The notes below the pieces were generated by a model. That model saw only the letters and a program-made list of their open reading frames with translations, made no database searches and was not told the origin of the DNA. The position numbers and the translations under genes are program-made. A stretch of 64,000 nucleotides of DNA from Enterobacter chuandaensis (GTDB taxonomy: Bacteria > Pseudomonadota > Gammaproteobacteria > Enterobacterales > Enterobacteriaceae), in contig NZ_QZCS01000001.1 in the NCBI RefSeq assembly GCF_003594915.1, forward strand, positions 372,001 to 436,000. The letters run 5' to 3'. Numbering within the stretch: the first letter of the stretch is position 1; every line of letters begins with the position of its first letter. Below are positions 48,170-57,143 of this stretch, in pieces.

Positions 48170-49678
48170 ATGCCAAACAGTCAAAACGCGCAGCAAGGTA
48201 CGGCCGCTGATTCCGGTGCGGTTTACAGCCCACGTCTTTGCAATGAGGATCTGGCACCCACGCGTGACCAGAACTGGAGCTGGTACAACATTTTTTCTTT
48301 CTGGATGTCGGACGTTCACAGCATGGGGGGTTATGTTGTTGCCGCGAGCTTCTTTACGCTCGGACTGGCAAGCTGGCAGGTGCTGCTCTGCCTGCTGGTG
48401 GGGATCTGCATTGTGCAGCTTTGCGCCAACCTGGTGGCCAAACCGAGCCAGATGGCGGGCGTGCCCTACGCGGTGATCAGCCGTCAGGCGTTTGGCGTTT
48501 TCGGGGCCAATATTCCGGCGGTGATCCGGGGGCTTATCGCCTTTGCGTGGTACGGCATTCAGACCTGGCTTGCCGCCAACGCGCTGATGCTGGTGGTGCT
48601 GAAGTTCTGGCCTTCTCTGGCGAGCCTTACCACCGGTGCCTTCCTGGGTCTGTCGCCGCTGGGCTGGATCTGCTTTGCCATCATGTGGGTTCTCCAGGCG
48701 ATGGTCTTCTGGCACGGTATGAGCGCCATTAAGCGCTTTATTGATATCGCCGGCCCGGCGGTCTATGTGGTGATGCTGGCCCTCGCAGGCTGGATTGTAT
48801 ACAAGACCGGTCTTGACGGGATCTCCTTCACCCTCGCCAGCAAATCCCTGAGCGCGGGCGAGCAGACCTGGCAGATGATCACCGCGACCGCGCTGGTGGT
48901 TTCGTACTTCTCCGGCCCGCTGCTCAACTTTGGTGACTTCTCCCGCTACGGCAAAAGCATGGGCGAGATCCGCCGCGGTAACCGCTGGGGGCTGCCGTTT
49001 AACTTCCTGCTGTTCTCCATCGTCACCGTGGTGATTGTCTCCGGCACCCAGTCGCTGTTTGGCCGCATGATCACCGACCCGATCGAGACCGTCAGCCGCG
49101 TGGGTAACGATCTGGCCGTGGCGATTGGCCTGCTGACGATGATCACCGCCACCATCGGGATCAACATCGTCGCGAACTTCGTCTCACCGGCGTTTGATTT
49201 CTCTAACTGCTCGCCGCAGAAGATCAGCTTCCGCACCGGGGGCATGATTGCCGCCGTCGGCTCGATCCTGCTCACCCCGTGGAACCTGTTCAACTCGCCG
49301 GAGCTTATCCACTACACCCTCGACGTGCTCGGGGCGTTTATCGGCCCGCTGTTCGGCATTCTGATTGCCGATTTCTACCTGATTAAGCGCGGCAAGGTGT
49401 CGGTAGACGATCTGTTCGACGACACGCCAAAGGGCAAATACTGGTACCGCAACGGCTTTAACCCAAAGGCCATTGGCGCGCTGATCCCGTCCGTTGCCGT
49501 GGGGCTGGTGATTGGCTTTATCCCGGCCCTGCATGAGGTAGCGAACTTCAGCTGGTTTATCGGCGTCTTCCTCGGCGGCGTGACCTACCGCTGGCTGGCG
49601 CGGGATGAGCGCGACCTGTCGACCAGCGTTCAGTTCGGCTCACGCGAGACCACACAAGCCATCAGGCAGGAGCCGTAA
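48170..49678 (+). CDS. hpxC: HpxC, allantoin permease (NCS1 family)
   Basis: 502 residues, about 12 membrane helices, NCS1/AllP/PucI type. The family start is clear (NEDLAPTRDQNWSWYNIFSFWMSDVHSMGGY), with the central GPLLNFGDFSRYGKS block. It imports allantoin. The guaD start overlaps its stop (TAATG), so the two are probably co-transcribed here; in Klebsiella hpxC and guaD are described as separate units. A TTGTATACAA palindrome lies inside the gene. Confidence 0.92.
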   Translation: MPNSQNAQQGTAADSGAVYSPRLCNEDLAPTRDQNWSWYNIFSFWMSDVHSMGGYVVAASFFTLGLASWQVLLCLLVGICIVQLCANLVAKPSQMAGVPYAVISRQAFGVFGANIPAVIRGLIAFAWYGIQTWLAANALMLVVLKFWPSLASLTTGAFLGLSPLGWICFAIMWVLQAMVFWHGMSAIKRFIDIAGPAVYVVMLALAGWIVYKTGLDGISFTLASKSLSAGEQTWQMITATALVVSYFSGPLLNFGDFSRYGKSMGEIRRGNRWGLPFNFLLFSIVTVVIVSGTQSLFGRMITDPIETVSRVGNDLAVAIGLLTMITATIGINIVANFVSPAFDFSNCSPQKISFRTGGMIAAVGSILLTPWNLFNSPELIHYTLDVLGAFIGPLFGILIADFYLIKRGKVSVDDLFDDTPKGKYWYRNGFNPKAIGALIPSVAVGLVIGFIPALHEVANFSWFIGVFLGGVTYRWLARDERDLSTSVQFGSRETTQAIRQEP

Positions 49679-50994
49679 TGGAGTATCAGACGGCACTTCG
49701 TGGTGCATTTTTCGATATTACCCAGGTCTGCGACAGCGCAGACCTGATTGCCGACCACGCGCGCTACCTTGAGGACGGACTGCTGTTTATCCAGAACGGA
49801 AAAATTCTGGCGCACACGGCGTGGCAGGAGGGCGAGCAGTATCTCGACCCCCACAAAGGCTACACGGACCTGCGCGGCAGGCTGCTGCTGCCCGGTTTTG
49901 TCGACACCCACGTTCATTACCCGCAAACGGAGATGATCGGCGCTTTTGGCGAACAGTTGCTGGAGTGGCTGACCACCTACACCTTCCCGGTGGAGAGCCA
50001 GTTTGCCGATGAAGCCTACGCGAAAGAGATCGCCGAATTTTTCATTCAGCAGCTGGTGAGCAACGGCACCACCACCGCGCTGGTGTTTTGCACACTGCAT
50101 CCGGAATCGGTCGAGGCGCTGTTTACCGAAGCTCTGCGCCTCAACATGCGCCTTATCGCCGGAAAGGTAATGATGGACCGGCACGCGCCGGACTATCTGA
50201 CCGAAGACGCAAAACAGAGCTACCGGCAGACGCGGGCGCTGATCCAGCGCTGGCATCACCGTGGACGCCTGGGCTACGCCATTACGCCGCGCTTTGCCCC
50301 GACCTCATCACCGGAACTGCTTGCCGCGGTCAGCCTGCTCAGAGAGGAGTTCCCGGATACCTGGATGCAGACCCACCTGAGCGAAAACCCCAACGAAGTG
50401 GCCTGGGTGAGCGACCTCTGGCCGGAGCACGAGCGCTATCTGGACGTCTATCACCACTACGGCCTGACCGGCGAGCGCAGCGTGTTTGCCCACGCGATTC
50501 ATCTTCACCACAGCGAGTGGCAGTGCCTGCATGACACCGGTTCGGCGGTGGCGTTTTGCCCCACCTCGAACCTGTTTCTCGGCAGCGGGCTGTTTCGCCT
50601 GCCCGCCTGCTGGCAGCACAAGGTGCGGATGGGCATCGGCACCGACGTCGGTGCGGGCACCACCTTCAGCATGCTGCGCACCCTGGGTGAGGCCTACAAG
50701 GTCGGCCAGCTTCAGAGCTACCGCCTGCGCGCCTGCGAAGCGTTTTATCACGCCACGCTGGGCGGCGCGCACGCGCTCCGGCTGGACGATAAGATTGGCA
50801 ACTTCGCGCCCGGCAAAGAGGCGGATTTCGTGGTTATCGACCCTGACGTAACGCCGCTGCAGCGCCTGCGCAATCGCCGCTGTCAGGATATCTATGAGCA
50901 GCTTTTTGTGCTGATGACTTTGGGCGACGAGCGCAACATCAGCGAGACCTGGGTCAACGGCGAGCGGGTGTGGTCAACTGCCCCGGTAGGTTGA
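49678..50994 (+). CDS. guaD: GuaD, guanine deaminase
   Basis: 438 residues, amidohydrolase superfamily. Metal ligands: HVHYPQTEM (HxH, about residue 78), HLSEN and the later IGTDVGAGTTFSML Asp. It hydrolyses guanine to xanthine and ammonia, the entry to the pathway. Its 3' end overlaps the convergent hpxT by 21 bases. Confidence 0.95.
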   Translation: MEYQTALRGAFFDITQVCDSADLIADHARYLEDGLLFIQNGKILAHTAWQEGEQYLDPHKGYTDLRGRLLLPGFVDTHVHYPQTEMIGAFGEQLLEWLTTYTFPVESQFADEAYAKEIAEFFIQQLVSNGTTTALVFCTLHPESVEALFTEALRLNMRLIAGKVMMDRHAPDYLTEDAKQSYRQTRALIQRWHHRGRLGYAITPRFAPTSSPELLAAVSLLREEFPDTWMQTHLSENPNEVAWVSDLWPEHERYLDVYHHYGLTGERSVFAHAIHLHHSEWQCLHDTGSAVAFCPTSNLFLGSGLFRLPACWQHKVRMGIGTDVGAGTTFSMLRTLGEAYKVGQLQSYRLRACEAFYHATLGGAHALRLDDKIGNFAPGKEADFVVIDPDVTPLQRLRNRRCQDIYEQLFVLMTLGDERNISETWVNGERVWSTAPVG

Positions 50995-51297
50995 CCACCC
51001 GCCGGGCGCAATCACAAACGGCAGATGGAAATGCTCGTCTGCCGCTTCTCCCGTCACAAAATCAATTTGCGCGCAGGGGTAGATCGTCTCCCGGCCGGTG
51101 TCGCGAAACCACGCGCCGATCTCCGCTACCAGCCGGTAACGGCCAGCGGACAGAGAGGGAACGAATGCGGCGATGCGGCCCTGCGCGTTGGTCACACCCG
51201 TCGCCACGATTTCGCCCTCCCGTTCGAGATGAACCGTCACGCCCTCTGCGGGTTTACCCGTCGAGATATCGAGAATATGGGTGCTGAGTGTGCTCAT
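50974..51297 (-). CDS. hpxT: HpxT, 5-hydroxyisourate hydrolase
   Basis: 107 residues, transthyretin-like HIU hydrolase. It starts STLSTHILDISTGKPA (His7) and ends in the family signature YRGS. It converts 5-hydroxyisourate to OHCU. No signal peptide is seen, so it is cytoplasmic. It follows hpxQ by an ATGA overlap and converges with guaD. Confidence 0.95.
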   Translation of the reverse strand: MSTLSTHILDISTGKPAEGVTVHLEREGEIVATGVTNAQGRIAAFVPSLSAGRYRLVAEIGAWFRDTGRETIYPCAQIDFVTGEAADEHFHLPFVIAPGGWSTYRGS

Positions 51298-51794
51298 TCG
51301 CTAATGACTCCTTCCAGCCGTAGTAACGTAATTTCCCGCAACTGTTCCAGCGCGGCACGGATTTCCTGCGCGTCGCTGTTCGCCAGCCGCGCGTTCAGTA
51401 TCTGTAAAATGTCCTCGCCGCTACGGCCCTTCGCGCGGATAAGAAAGACGCGTCCGAAGCGGGCCTCGTAGCGGGCGTTGCCCTCGCGCAGCGCCTGGGC
51501 AAGCGCCGCATCGCTTTCATTCACCGCGCCCTGTTCCTGACGCGACAGCGCCGCCTCCGTCCCTGAACCCGCAGGCTTTTCCCCGATGCGCGGGTGCGCG
51601 CTCAATGCTTGCGTTAATGCCGCTTCGTCCCAATTTTGCGTCAGCGCGTTTGCCGTGCTGAACAATTCGTCCCGGCTGGCGTAAGGCCGCCCGTGAGCCA
51701 GCGCCTTAGCCCAGTCGGGGAGCGCCACGCAGGGATGGAGCAGCGCGAGAGCCTCTTTCTCAGGAAGATGATTGAAGTCGTGCAGTGCGATCAT
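51294..51794 (-). CDS. hpxQ: HpxQ, OHCU decarboxylase
   Basis: 166 residues from the ATG at 51794 (SD GGAGAC). The family motif HPRIGEK holds catalytic His67. It decarboxylates OHCU to (S)-allantoin. The frame is open 13 codons further upstream, but without a better SD. The first gene of hpxQT; a weak sigma-54 sequence lies 33 bases upstream. Confidence 0.94.
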   Translation of the reverse strand: MIALHDFNHLPEKEALALLHPCVALPDWAKALAHGRPYASRDELFSTANALTQNWDEAALTQALSAHPRIGEKPAGSGTEAALSRQEQGAVNESDAALAQALREGNARYEARFGRVFLIRAKGRSGEDILQILNARLANSDAQEIRAALEQLREITLLRLEGVISE

Positions 51795-51826
51795 GGTGTC
51801 TCCTTTATTGTCATCCTCCGGGCTGT

Positions 51827-51842
51827 TGCACAAACCACGCCA
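51827..51842 (-). promoter_or_regulatory. Possible weak sigma-54 promoter of hpxQT
   Basis: Minus-strand TGGCGTGGTTTGTGCA keeps GG-N10-GC but differs from the consensus at three positions. Spacing to hpxQ is right. Uncertain. Confidence 0.4.
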
Positions 51843-51984
51843 CTCTTGTGGGCAGTGTGAAACGGTCGATTCTGTATGGCTGAACAGGAAATTATTGATT
51901 CAAAAAAAGGCATGTTCACCGCGTTTGCGCACCTTAGCAGTGCACACTCACCTCTCACAACGCCGTTTTCACCACTCTGCAGCC

Positions 51985-52000
51985 TGGTACGCAAATTGCT
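51985..52000 (+). promoter_or_regulatory. Sigma-54 promoter of hpxODE
   Basis: TGGTACGCAAATTGCT differs from TGGCAC-N5-TTGCW at one position, with the GG and GC ten bases apart. It is 34 bases before hpxO. Confidence 0.8.
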
Positions 52001-52033
52001 GAATGTTTTTACACCCTGCAAAAGGAGAGAAGC

Positions 52034-53188
52034 ATGAGAGCAATCGTCATTGGCGCGGGCATTGGCGGCCTGAGCGCCGCCGTCGCGCTAAAGAAAGCGG
52101 GCATCGACTGTACCGTGTTCGAAGCCGTAAAAGAGATCCGGCCCGTCGGGGCGGCAATCTCCATCTGGCCAAACGGCGTGAAATGTATGCAGCATCTTGG
52201 CATGGGCGACATTATCGAGACCTGGGGCGGGCCGATGCGTTTTATGGCCTACAAAGATTACCGGCGCGGTGAGACCCTGACCCGCTTTAGCCTTGCCCCG
52301 CTGGTTGAGCGTACCGGAGGCCGCCCCTGCCCCGTCTCGCGGACCGAGCTCCAGCGCGAAATGCTGGGCTTCTGGGGGCGTGATAACGTGCAGTTTGGCA
52401 AGCGCGTCGAACGCGTAAGTGAAGATAACGCGGGTGTCACCGTGACCTTTACCGACGGCACCACGGCAGCCGGGGATTTCCTGATTGCCGCCGACGGCAG
52501 CCACTCTGCGGTTCGCCCGTATGTGCTGGGCTATACGCCGGAGCGCCGCTACGCCGGGTACGTGAACTGGAACGGGCTGGTGAAGATTGACGAAGAGATT
52601 GCCCCGGCGCACCAGTGGACCACCTTCGTTGGCGAGGGCAAACGCGTGTCGCTGATGCCCGTCTCCGGCGGACGCTTCTACTTCTTTTTTGACGTGCCGC
52701 TGCCCGCGGGTCTGGCGGAGGATCGCACCACCCTGCGCGCCGATCTCACGGGCTACTTCCGCGGCTGGGCGCCGCCGGTGCAGAAGCTTATCGCCGCCCT
52801 CGACCCCGAAACCACCAACCGCATTGAAATCCATGACATCGAGCCGTTCGACAGCCTGGTGCGCGGCAACGTCGCGCTGCTCGGTGATGCCGCGCACAGC
52901 ACCACGCCGGACATCGGCCAGGGCGGCTGTGCGGCGATGGAAGACGCCGTGGTGCTGGGGGAGTGCCTGCGTGAAAACCACAGCATTACGCTGGCGCTGC
53001 GGCAGTACGAAGCCCTGCGCTGCGACCGGGTGCGCGACCTGGTGCTTAAGGCGCGTAAACGCTGCGACGTCACCCACGGTAAAGACATGGCGGTGACGCA
53101 GGCCTGGTATCAGGAGCTCAAAGAGGAGACCGGAGAGCGCATTATCAACGGTCTGTGCGAGACCATTCAGGGCGGCCCGTTAGGCTGA
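52034..53188 (+). CDS. hpxO: HpxO, FAD-dependent urate hydroxylase
   Basis: 384 residues, class A flavoprotein monooxygenase: GAGIGG (residues 7-12) at the N-terminus, and GDAAHSTTPDIGQGG (about 285-299) for FAD. HpxO is known to oxidise urate with NADH and O2 to 5-hydroxyisourate. It is the first gene of hpxODE, with an AAAGGAGAG SD sequence. In Klebsiella hpxO, hpxR and hpxDE lie together; here hpxR is absent. Confidence 0.95.
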   Translation: MRAIVIGAGIGGLSAAVALKKAGIDCTVFEAVKEIRPVGAAISIWPNGVKCMQHLGMGDIIETWGGPMRFMAYKDYRRGETLTRFSLAPLVERTGGRPCPVSRTELQREMLGFWGRDNVQFGKRVERVSEDNAGVTVTFTDGTTAAGDFLIAADGSHSAVRPYVLGYTPERRYAGYVNWNGLVKIDEEIAPAHQWTTFVGEGKRVSLMPVSGGRFYFFFDVPLPAGLAEDRTTLRADLTGYFRGWAPPVQKLIAALDPETTNRIEIHDIEPFDSLVRGNVALLGDAAHSTTPDIGQGGCAAMEDAVVLGECLRENHSITLALRQYEALRCDRVRDLVLKARKRCDVTHGKDMAVTQAWYQELKEETGERIINGLCETIQGGPLG

Positions 53189-53203
53189 ACAAGAGGGACA
53201 ACG

Positions 53204-54238
53204 ATGAAAAGAGAACCGACTCCACCCGCCCACTGCACGTTTGAGCCAGAGGACTGGCTGCGCCTGGCGAAATGCTGGCATCCGGTTGCGCGCGCCTGCG
53301 ACGTCGGCCCGGCCCCGATCAAAGCGACCCTGCTGGATGAACAGCTGGTGATTTACCGGATTAACGACCAGATTGTGGTCGCAAAGGACGTGTGTCCGCA
53401 CCGCGGCGTGCCGCTGACGCTGGGCTTTCACGATGAGCACGGGATTATCTGCCCCTACCACGGCCTCCGCTTTGGTGAAGACGGGCGCTGCAACCGTATT
53501 CCGTCCAGCCCCGACCAGCCCGTTCCGGCGAAGCTGAACCTGATTAACTACGCGGTGGAAGAGCGCTTCGGCCTGATCTGGACCTGCCTGGCGTTTGACC
53601 CGGACAATCCTGCGCCGCTGCCCACCATGCCGCACTGGGACGACGACGGATTTCAGCAGATCAACTGTCCGGCCTTTGAGGTGAACGGCTTCGCCGGACG
53701 ACAGGTAGAGGGGTTTCTGGACGTGGCGCACTTTGCGTGGATCCACACCGATACCTTTGCCGATCCCAATAATCAGCTTGTGCCCACCTATCAGCCGCAG
53801 GAGACGCCCTTCGGTTTCGTGGCCGATTACTGGAGCTCCGTGAGCAACTATCCCGCCGGCTCCCCCGTGCAGGCACCAGAAGGGTTCCAGTGGCTGCGCC
53901 ATTTTGAAATGCATCTGCCGTTTACCGCCACCCTGACGATTCATTTTCCGGGTGAATCGCGGCTGGTGATTATGAACGCCGCCTCGCCCGTTTCGTCACG
54001 GGTGACCCGCATGTTCGCGCCCATCGCGCGCAACGTTGATCTGCATATTCCGGTGGAGGACGTGCATGCCTTTAACCTGCGCATCTTCGAAGAGGATCGC
54101 CTGATGGTCGAAACCCAGCGCCCGGAAAGTCTGCCGCTGGACCTCACTCTGGAAGCACATATTCCGGCAGATAAAAGCTCGATTGCCTACCGTCGGGGAC
54201 TAAAAAGGATGGGCTTTGGCGAATTTTTCCTGGTATGA
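53204..54238 (+). CDS. hpxD: HpxD, Rieske-type oxygenase subunit
   Basis: 344 residues. The Rieske [2Fe-2S] ligands are Cys64, His66, Cys83 and His86 (CPHRG and CPYHG), and a mononuclear iron domain follows (FLDVAHFAWIHTDTF). With HpxE it is proposed to oxidise hypoxanthine or xanthine toward urate in place of a molybdenum xanthine dehydrogenase. It follows hpxO by 15 bases. Confidence 0.92.
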   Translation: MKREPTPPAHCTFEPEDWLRLAKCWHPVARACDVGPAPIKATLLDEQLVIYRINDQIVVAKDVCPHRGVPLTLGFHDEHGIICPYHGLRFGEDGRCNRIPSSPDQPVPAKLNLINYAVEERFGLIWTCLAFDPDNPAPLPTMPHWDDDGFQQINCPAFEVNGFAGRQVEGFLDVAHFAWIHTDTFADPNNQLVPTYQPQETPFGFVADYWSSVSNYPAGSPVQAPEGFQWLRHFEMHLPFTATLTIHFPGESRLVIMNAASPVSSRVTRMFAPIARNVDLHIPVEDVHAFNLRIFEEDRLMVETQRPESLPLDLTLEAHIPADKSSIAYRRGLKRMGFGEFFLV

Positions 54239-54249
54239 CGGAGGCCGAT

Positions 54250-55185
54250 ATGCTGAGCGTAATTGTTGACGGGCTGTGGCGCGAGGGGGATAAAAGCCTC
54301 GCCGTCAGGCTGGTGGCCGAAAACGGCGACGCGCTACCGGCGTGGCAGCCTGGCGCGCACATTGATGTGCATCTGCCGTGCGGCGTGGTGCGCCAGTACT
54401 CCCTGACCGGGGATTGTGGGAAGGAGAGCTATCTTATCTGCGTGGGGCGGGAAACCGCCTCGCGCGGCGGGTCGCGCTACGTTCATGAAACGCTGCGTCC
54501 GGGCCAGAGGCTTTCGATTTCGGCCCCGCGCAATCTGTTTCCGCTGCATCAGTCAGAGCAGGTATTGCTGCTGGCGGCAGGGATTGGCATTACGCCGCTG
54601 TATGCGATGGCTCTGCATCTGAAAGCTATCGGGACGCCGTTTACGCTGCACTATTACGTCAGGAATCGCGAAAGCGCTGCGTTTGCGCGCGAACTCTCGC
54701 AGTGCGGTGATTGCATTATTCATACCACCAGCCCGCGATCCACGCTGGCAGAGCATCTCCCGGCGGCTGAGGAGGGACTTCACGCGTGGGTGTGCGGACC
54801 GGCGGGGTTTATGGAAAAAGTGCGTGAGGTCGCCACGGCGAAGGGCTGGGAGGACGGCCATCTTCACAGCGAGGCGTTTCAGCCCGCAGCCCCTGCCGCA
54901 GGCGGTGAATCCGGCGAGATCTTTACGGTCAAGCTTGCCTCCACCGGTGAGCGCTGGCCGGTGCCTGCGGACAAAACCATCGCCCAGGTGTTACAGGCAA
55001 ACGGCGTGGACGTGCCGCTGTCCTGCGAGATGGGGATCTGCGGGGCCTGCCTGACGCCGGTGATTGACGGCGTGGTGGATCACCGGGATAGCGTGCAGTC
55101 GGAGGCGGAAAAAGGCGCGCCGGACCAGCAGGTGGCGCTGTGCTGTTCGCGGAGCCATTCCGGGGAGCTGGTGATCGGGCTGTAA
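54250..55185 (+). CDS. hpxE: HpxE, reductase of the Rieske oxygenase
   Basis: 311 residues from the ATG at 54250, which follows GGAGG at a good distance; an ATG at 54235 overlaps the hpxD stop but has no SD, and gives five more residues. It is a vanillate-demethylase-type reductase: FMN/NAD domain (about 1-215) and a C-terminal plant-type [2Fe-2S] domain (SCEMGICGACLTP, then CC). It passes electrons from NAD(P)H to HpxD. Confidence 0.9.
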   Translation: MLSVIVDGLWREGDKSLAVRLVAENGDALPAWQPGAHIDVHLPCGVVRQYSLTGDCGKESYLICVGRETASRGGSRYVHETLRPGQRLSISAPRNLFPLHQSEQVLLLAAGIGITPLYAMALHLKAIGTPFTLHYYVRNRESAAFARELSQCGDCIIHTTSPRSTLAEHLPAAEEGLHAWVCGPAGFMEKVREVATAKGWEDGHLHSEAFQPAAPAAGGESGEIFTVKLASTGERWPVPADKTIAQVLQANGVDVPLSCEMGICGACLTPVIDGVVDHRDSVQSEAEKGAPDQQVALCCSRSHSGELVIGL

Positions 55186-55215
55186 AACGACATCAACATT
55201 CTAGCGGCCCTTCTT

Positions 55216-55312
55216 GCCGGGTGGCGCTGCGCTTACCCGGCCTACAATCCGTAATAATATCAATATATTGCACTATTCATTGTAGGCCCGTGCAAGCGTA
55301 GCGCCGCCGGGC
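55216..55312. repeat. BIME: two inverted REP palindromes
   Basis: GCCGGGTGGCGC-TGC-GCTTACCCGGC (55216-55241) and GCCCGTGCAAGCG-N-CGCCGCCGGGC (55286-55312), flanked by CCTACAAT and ATTGTAGG. It lies between the convergent hpxE and DJ-1 genes. Confidence 0.82.
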
Positions 55313-55317
55313 GAAAC

Positions 55318-55917
55318 TCACAAATCGCACTTTGCCAGCCCGTAAACGGGCTCGCTATCCTGCCACGCGTACTCAATATGGCTAGCTTGCTCGCGCGCCA
55401 GTGCCCCATCGCCCTGCAATCGCGCAGCCAGGGTAAAGGCGAAATCAAACACGTTGCCCAGCCCGCGGCCGCTCAGCAGATTGCCGTCTTCCACCACGTC
55501 GGTATCGACGTAAATGCCGTCGCTGACCGTTTTCCACAACTCGCCGGAGCAGACATAGCGGCGCCCTTTGAGCAGTCCGTTGCCGCCCAGCACGCGGGCG
55601 GCGGCGGAGCAGATCGGGCAGATATATTTGCCCGCTTCATCATGGCGGCGAACGAAGGCAATCACCTCCGCGCTTTTCGCCAGGTTGACGCTGCCTTCCG
55701 GGCCGCCCGGTAACACCACGGCGTCAAAGGTCCGATCAAGGCTGGCCTTGAGGGTGCTATCCGCCACCATTGGGATGGCGTGATAGCTCACCACTTCGCG
55801 ACTCTCGCCGCAGGCAATCGTCTGCACCGTAATATTCAGGCGGCGCAGGATATCGATAGTGACAATCGCTTCCCCCTCTTCAAAACCGGGGGCTAATAGC
55901 ACGGCTACGCTTTTCAT
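55318..55917 (-). CDS. DJ-1/PfpI-family protein
   Basis: 199 residues from the ATG at 55917 (SD GGAGAGCAAG). It has Glu14 and the nucleophile-elbow Cys103 (PICSAA), typical of DJ-1/YajL-type proteins, which act as glyoxalases, deglycase-like or redox-repair enzymes. It starts 22 bases after the GH88 gene and so is probably the last gene of the uronide operon. A role in dealing with reactive ketoaldehydes from unsaturated uronate breakdown is an inference. Confidence 0.85.
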   Translation of the reverse strand: MKSVAVLLAPGFEEGEAIVTIDILRRLNITVQTIACGESREVVSYHAIPMVADSTLKASLDRTFDAVVLPGGPEGSVNLAKSAEVIAFVRRHDEAGKYICPICSAAARVLGGNGLLKGRRYVCSGELWKTVSDGIYVDTDVVEDGNLLSGRGLGNVFDFAFTLAARLQGDGALAREQASHIEYAWQDSEPVYGLAKCDL

Positions 55918-55939
55918 CTTGCTCTCCATTGCTTAAGGG

Positions 55940-57130
55940 TTACCAGTACGGATGCCAAATCTGTCGCAGCCGCGCCAGCAGCTCAAGATAGAAATAGTCA
56001 CCCCAGCTACAGCACTGATCGACACCCTTACCGCTGCCCATATGATAAACCGAGTGCTGCAGCAGCCCTTCGGTCGGATCGTCGTCATGAGCAAGGTAGT
56101 TATCGGTCAGCGACTGCGCAATACGCAGCGCCATCTCTTCATAATACGCGCGGTGTGCGTCGAGCGTCGGCAGCGCCTTGACCAGCTCCAGCAGGCCACA
56201 GGCGGCAATCGCCGCCGCTGAACTGTCGCGCACGGCGTCGGTACCGAGCAGGGCCAGATCCCAGTGGCACACATCATCTTCCGGCAGACGGTTGAGGAAG
56301 TAATGCGCCAGGCTGCGTGACAGCTCAACCATCTGTTTATCGCCGGTGTGCTGATAGCTGAGCAGAAAGCCGTAAATGCCCCACGCCTGGCCGAGCGACC
56401 AGCACGAGGTATCGCTGTAGCCCTGATGGGTGTTGCCAAAGCGCGGCTCACCCGTCTGCACATCCATATAGTAAGTGTGATACGTCGAGGCATCTTCACG
56501 CACGATATAGTTCGCTGCCTGTCCGGCGTGAGCCGTCGCCGCCTGCGCATAGCGCGGATCCCCGGTCTGTTCGCTGGCCCAGTACAGCAGCGGCAGGTTC
56601 ATATTGCAGTCGATGATCATTCGCCCCTGCTGCTCCGGGTCGTTTAAATCACCCCACGCCTGAATAATGCTGGCCGTCGGGTTAAAGCGCTCCATCAGGC
56701 GCTCGGCAGCCAGCAGCGCCGACTGGCGAGCGGCTTCGTTGCCGGTGAGCCGCCAGGCGCTGGTGCAGGAGAGCGAATAGAGGAACCCGAGATCGTGCGT
56801 GGCGGTGTCGATACGCTGCTCAATACGCCGGGCGAACGACGGTAAATAGCGCTCGGCGGCTTCGCGATAATGCGCTTTGCCGGTCATCTCCCACGCCAGC
56901 CACAGCTGGCCTGGCCAAAAGCTGGTGGTCCATTCCACGTTATCGGTGCGCGGCCAGACACCCTTCTCACAGGCTTCACCGGGGAACTTATCGCCGAAGG
57001 CGACAATATTCTTGTCGAGCTTGCGCGTGACGCGGGTTAAGGCCGCTTCCAGCTTCTGGCTCAGCGCCAGGCGATCGACCTGATGCAGTTCGATCGGCCG
57101 CAGCGCTTCGGTGATAACAGATTTGGTCAT
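55940..57130 (-). CDS. GH88 unsaturated glucuronyl hydrolase
   Basis: 396 residues from the ATG at 57130. An alpha/alpha six-barrel with the GH88 acid residues in DTATHDLGFLY and IDCNMNLPLLYWAS. It lacks a signal peptide, so it would act in the cytoplasm on oligosaccharides imported by the adjacent symporter, removing 4,5-unsaturated uronate from the end. The natural substrate (glycosaminoglycan, xanthan, ulvan or pectic fragments) cannot be read from the sequence. It follows the MFS gene by 13 bases. Confidence 0.9.
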   Translation of the reverse strand: MTKSVITEALRPIELHQVDRLALSQKLEAALTRVTRKLDKNIVAFGDKFPGEACEKGVWPRTDNVEWTTSFWPGQLWLAWEMTGKAHYREAAERYLPSFARRIEQRIDTATHDLGFLYSLSCTSAWRLTGNEAARQSALLAAERLMERFNPTASIIQAWGDLNDPEQQGRMIIDCNMNLPLLYWASEQTGDPRYAQAATAHAGQAANYIVREDASTYHTYYMDVQTGEPRFGNTHQGYSDTSCWSLGQAWGIYGFLLSYQHTGDKQMVELSRSLAHYFLNRLPEDDVCHWDLALLGTDAVRDSSAAAIAACGLLELVKALPTLDAHRAYYEEMALRIAQSLTDNYLAHDDDPTEGLLQHSVYHMGSGKGVDQCCSWGDYFYLELLARLRQIWHPYW

Positions 57131-57143
57131 AACAACTCCTGAA

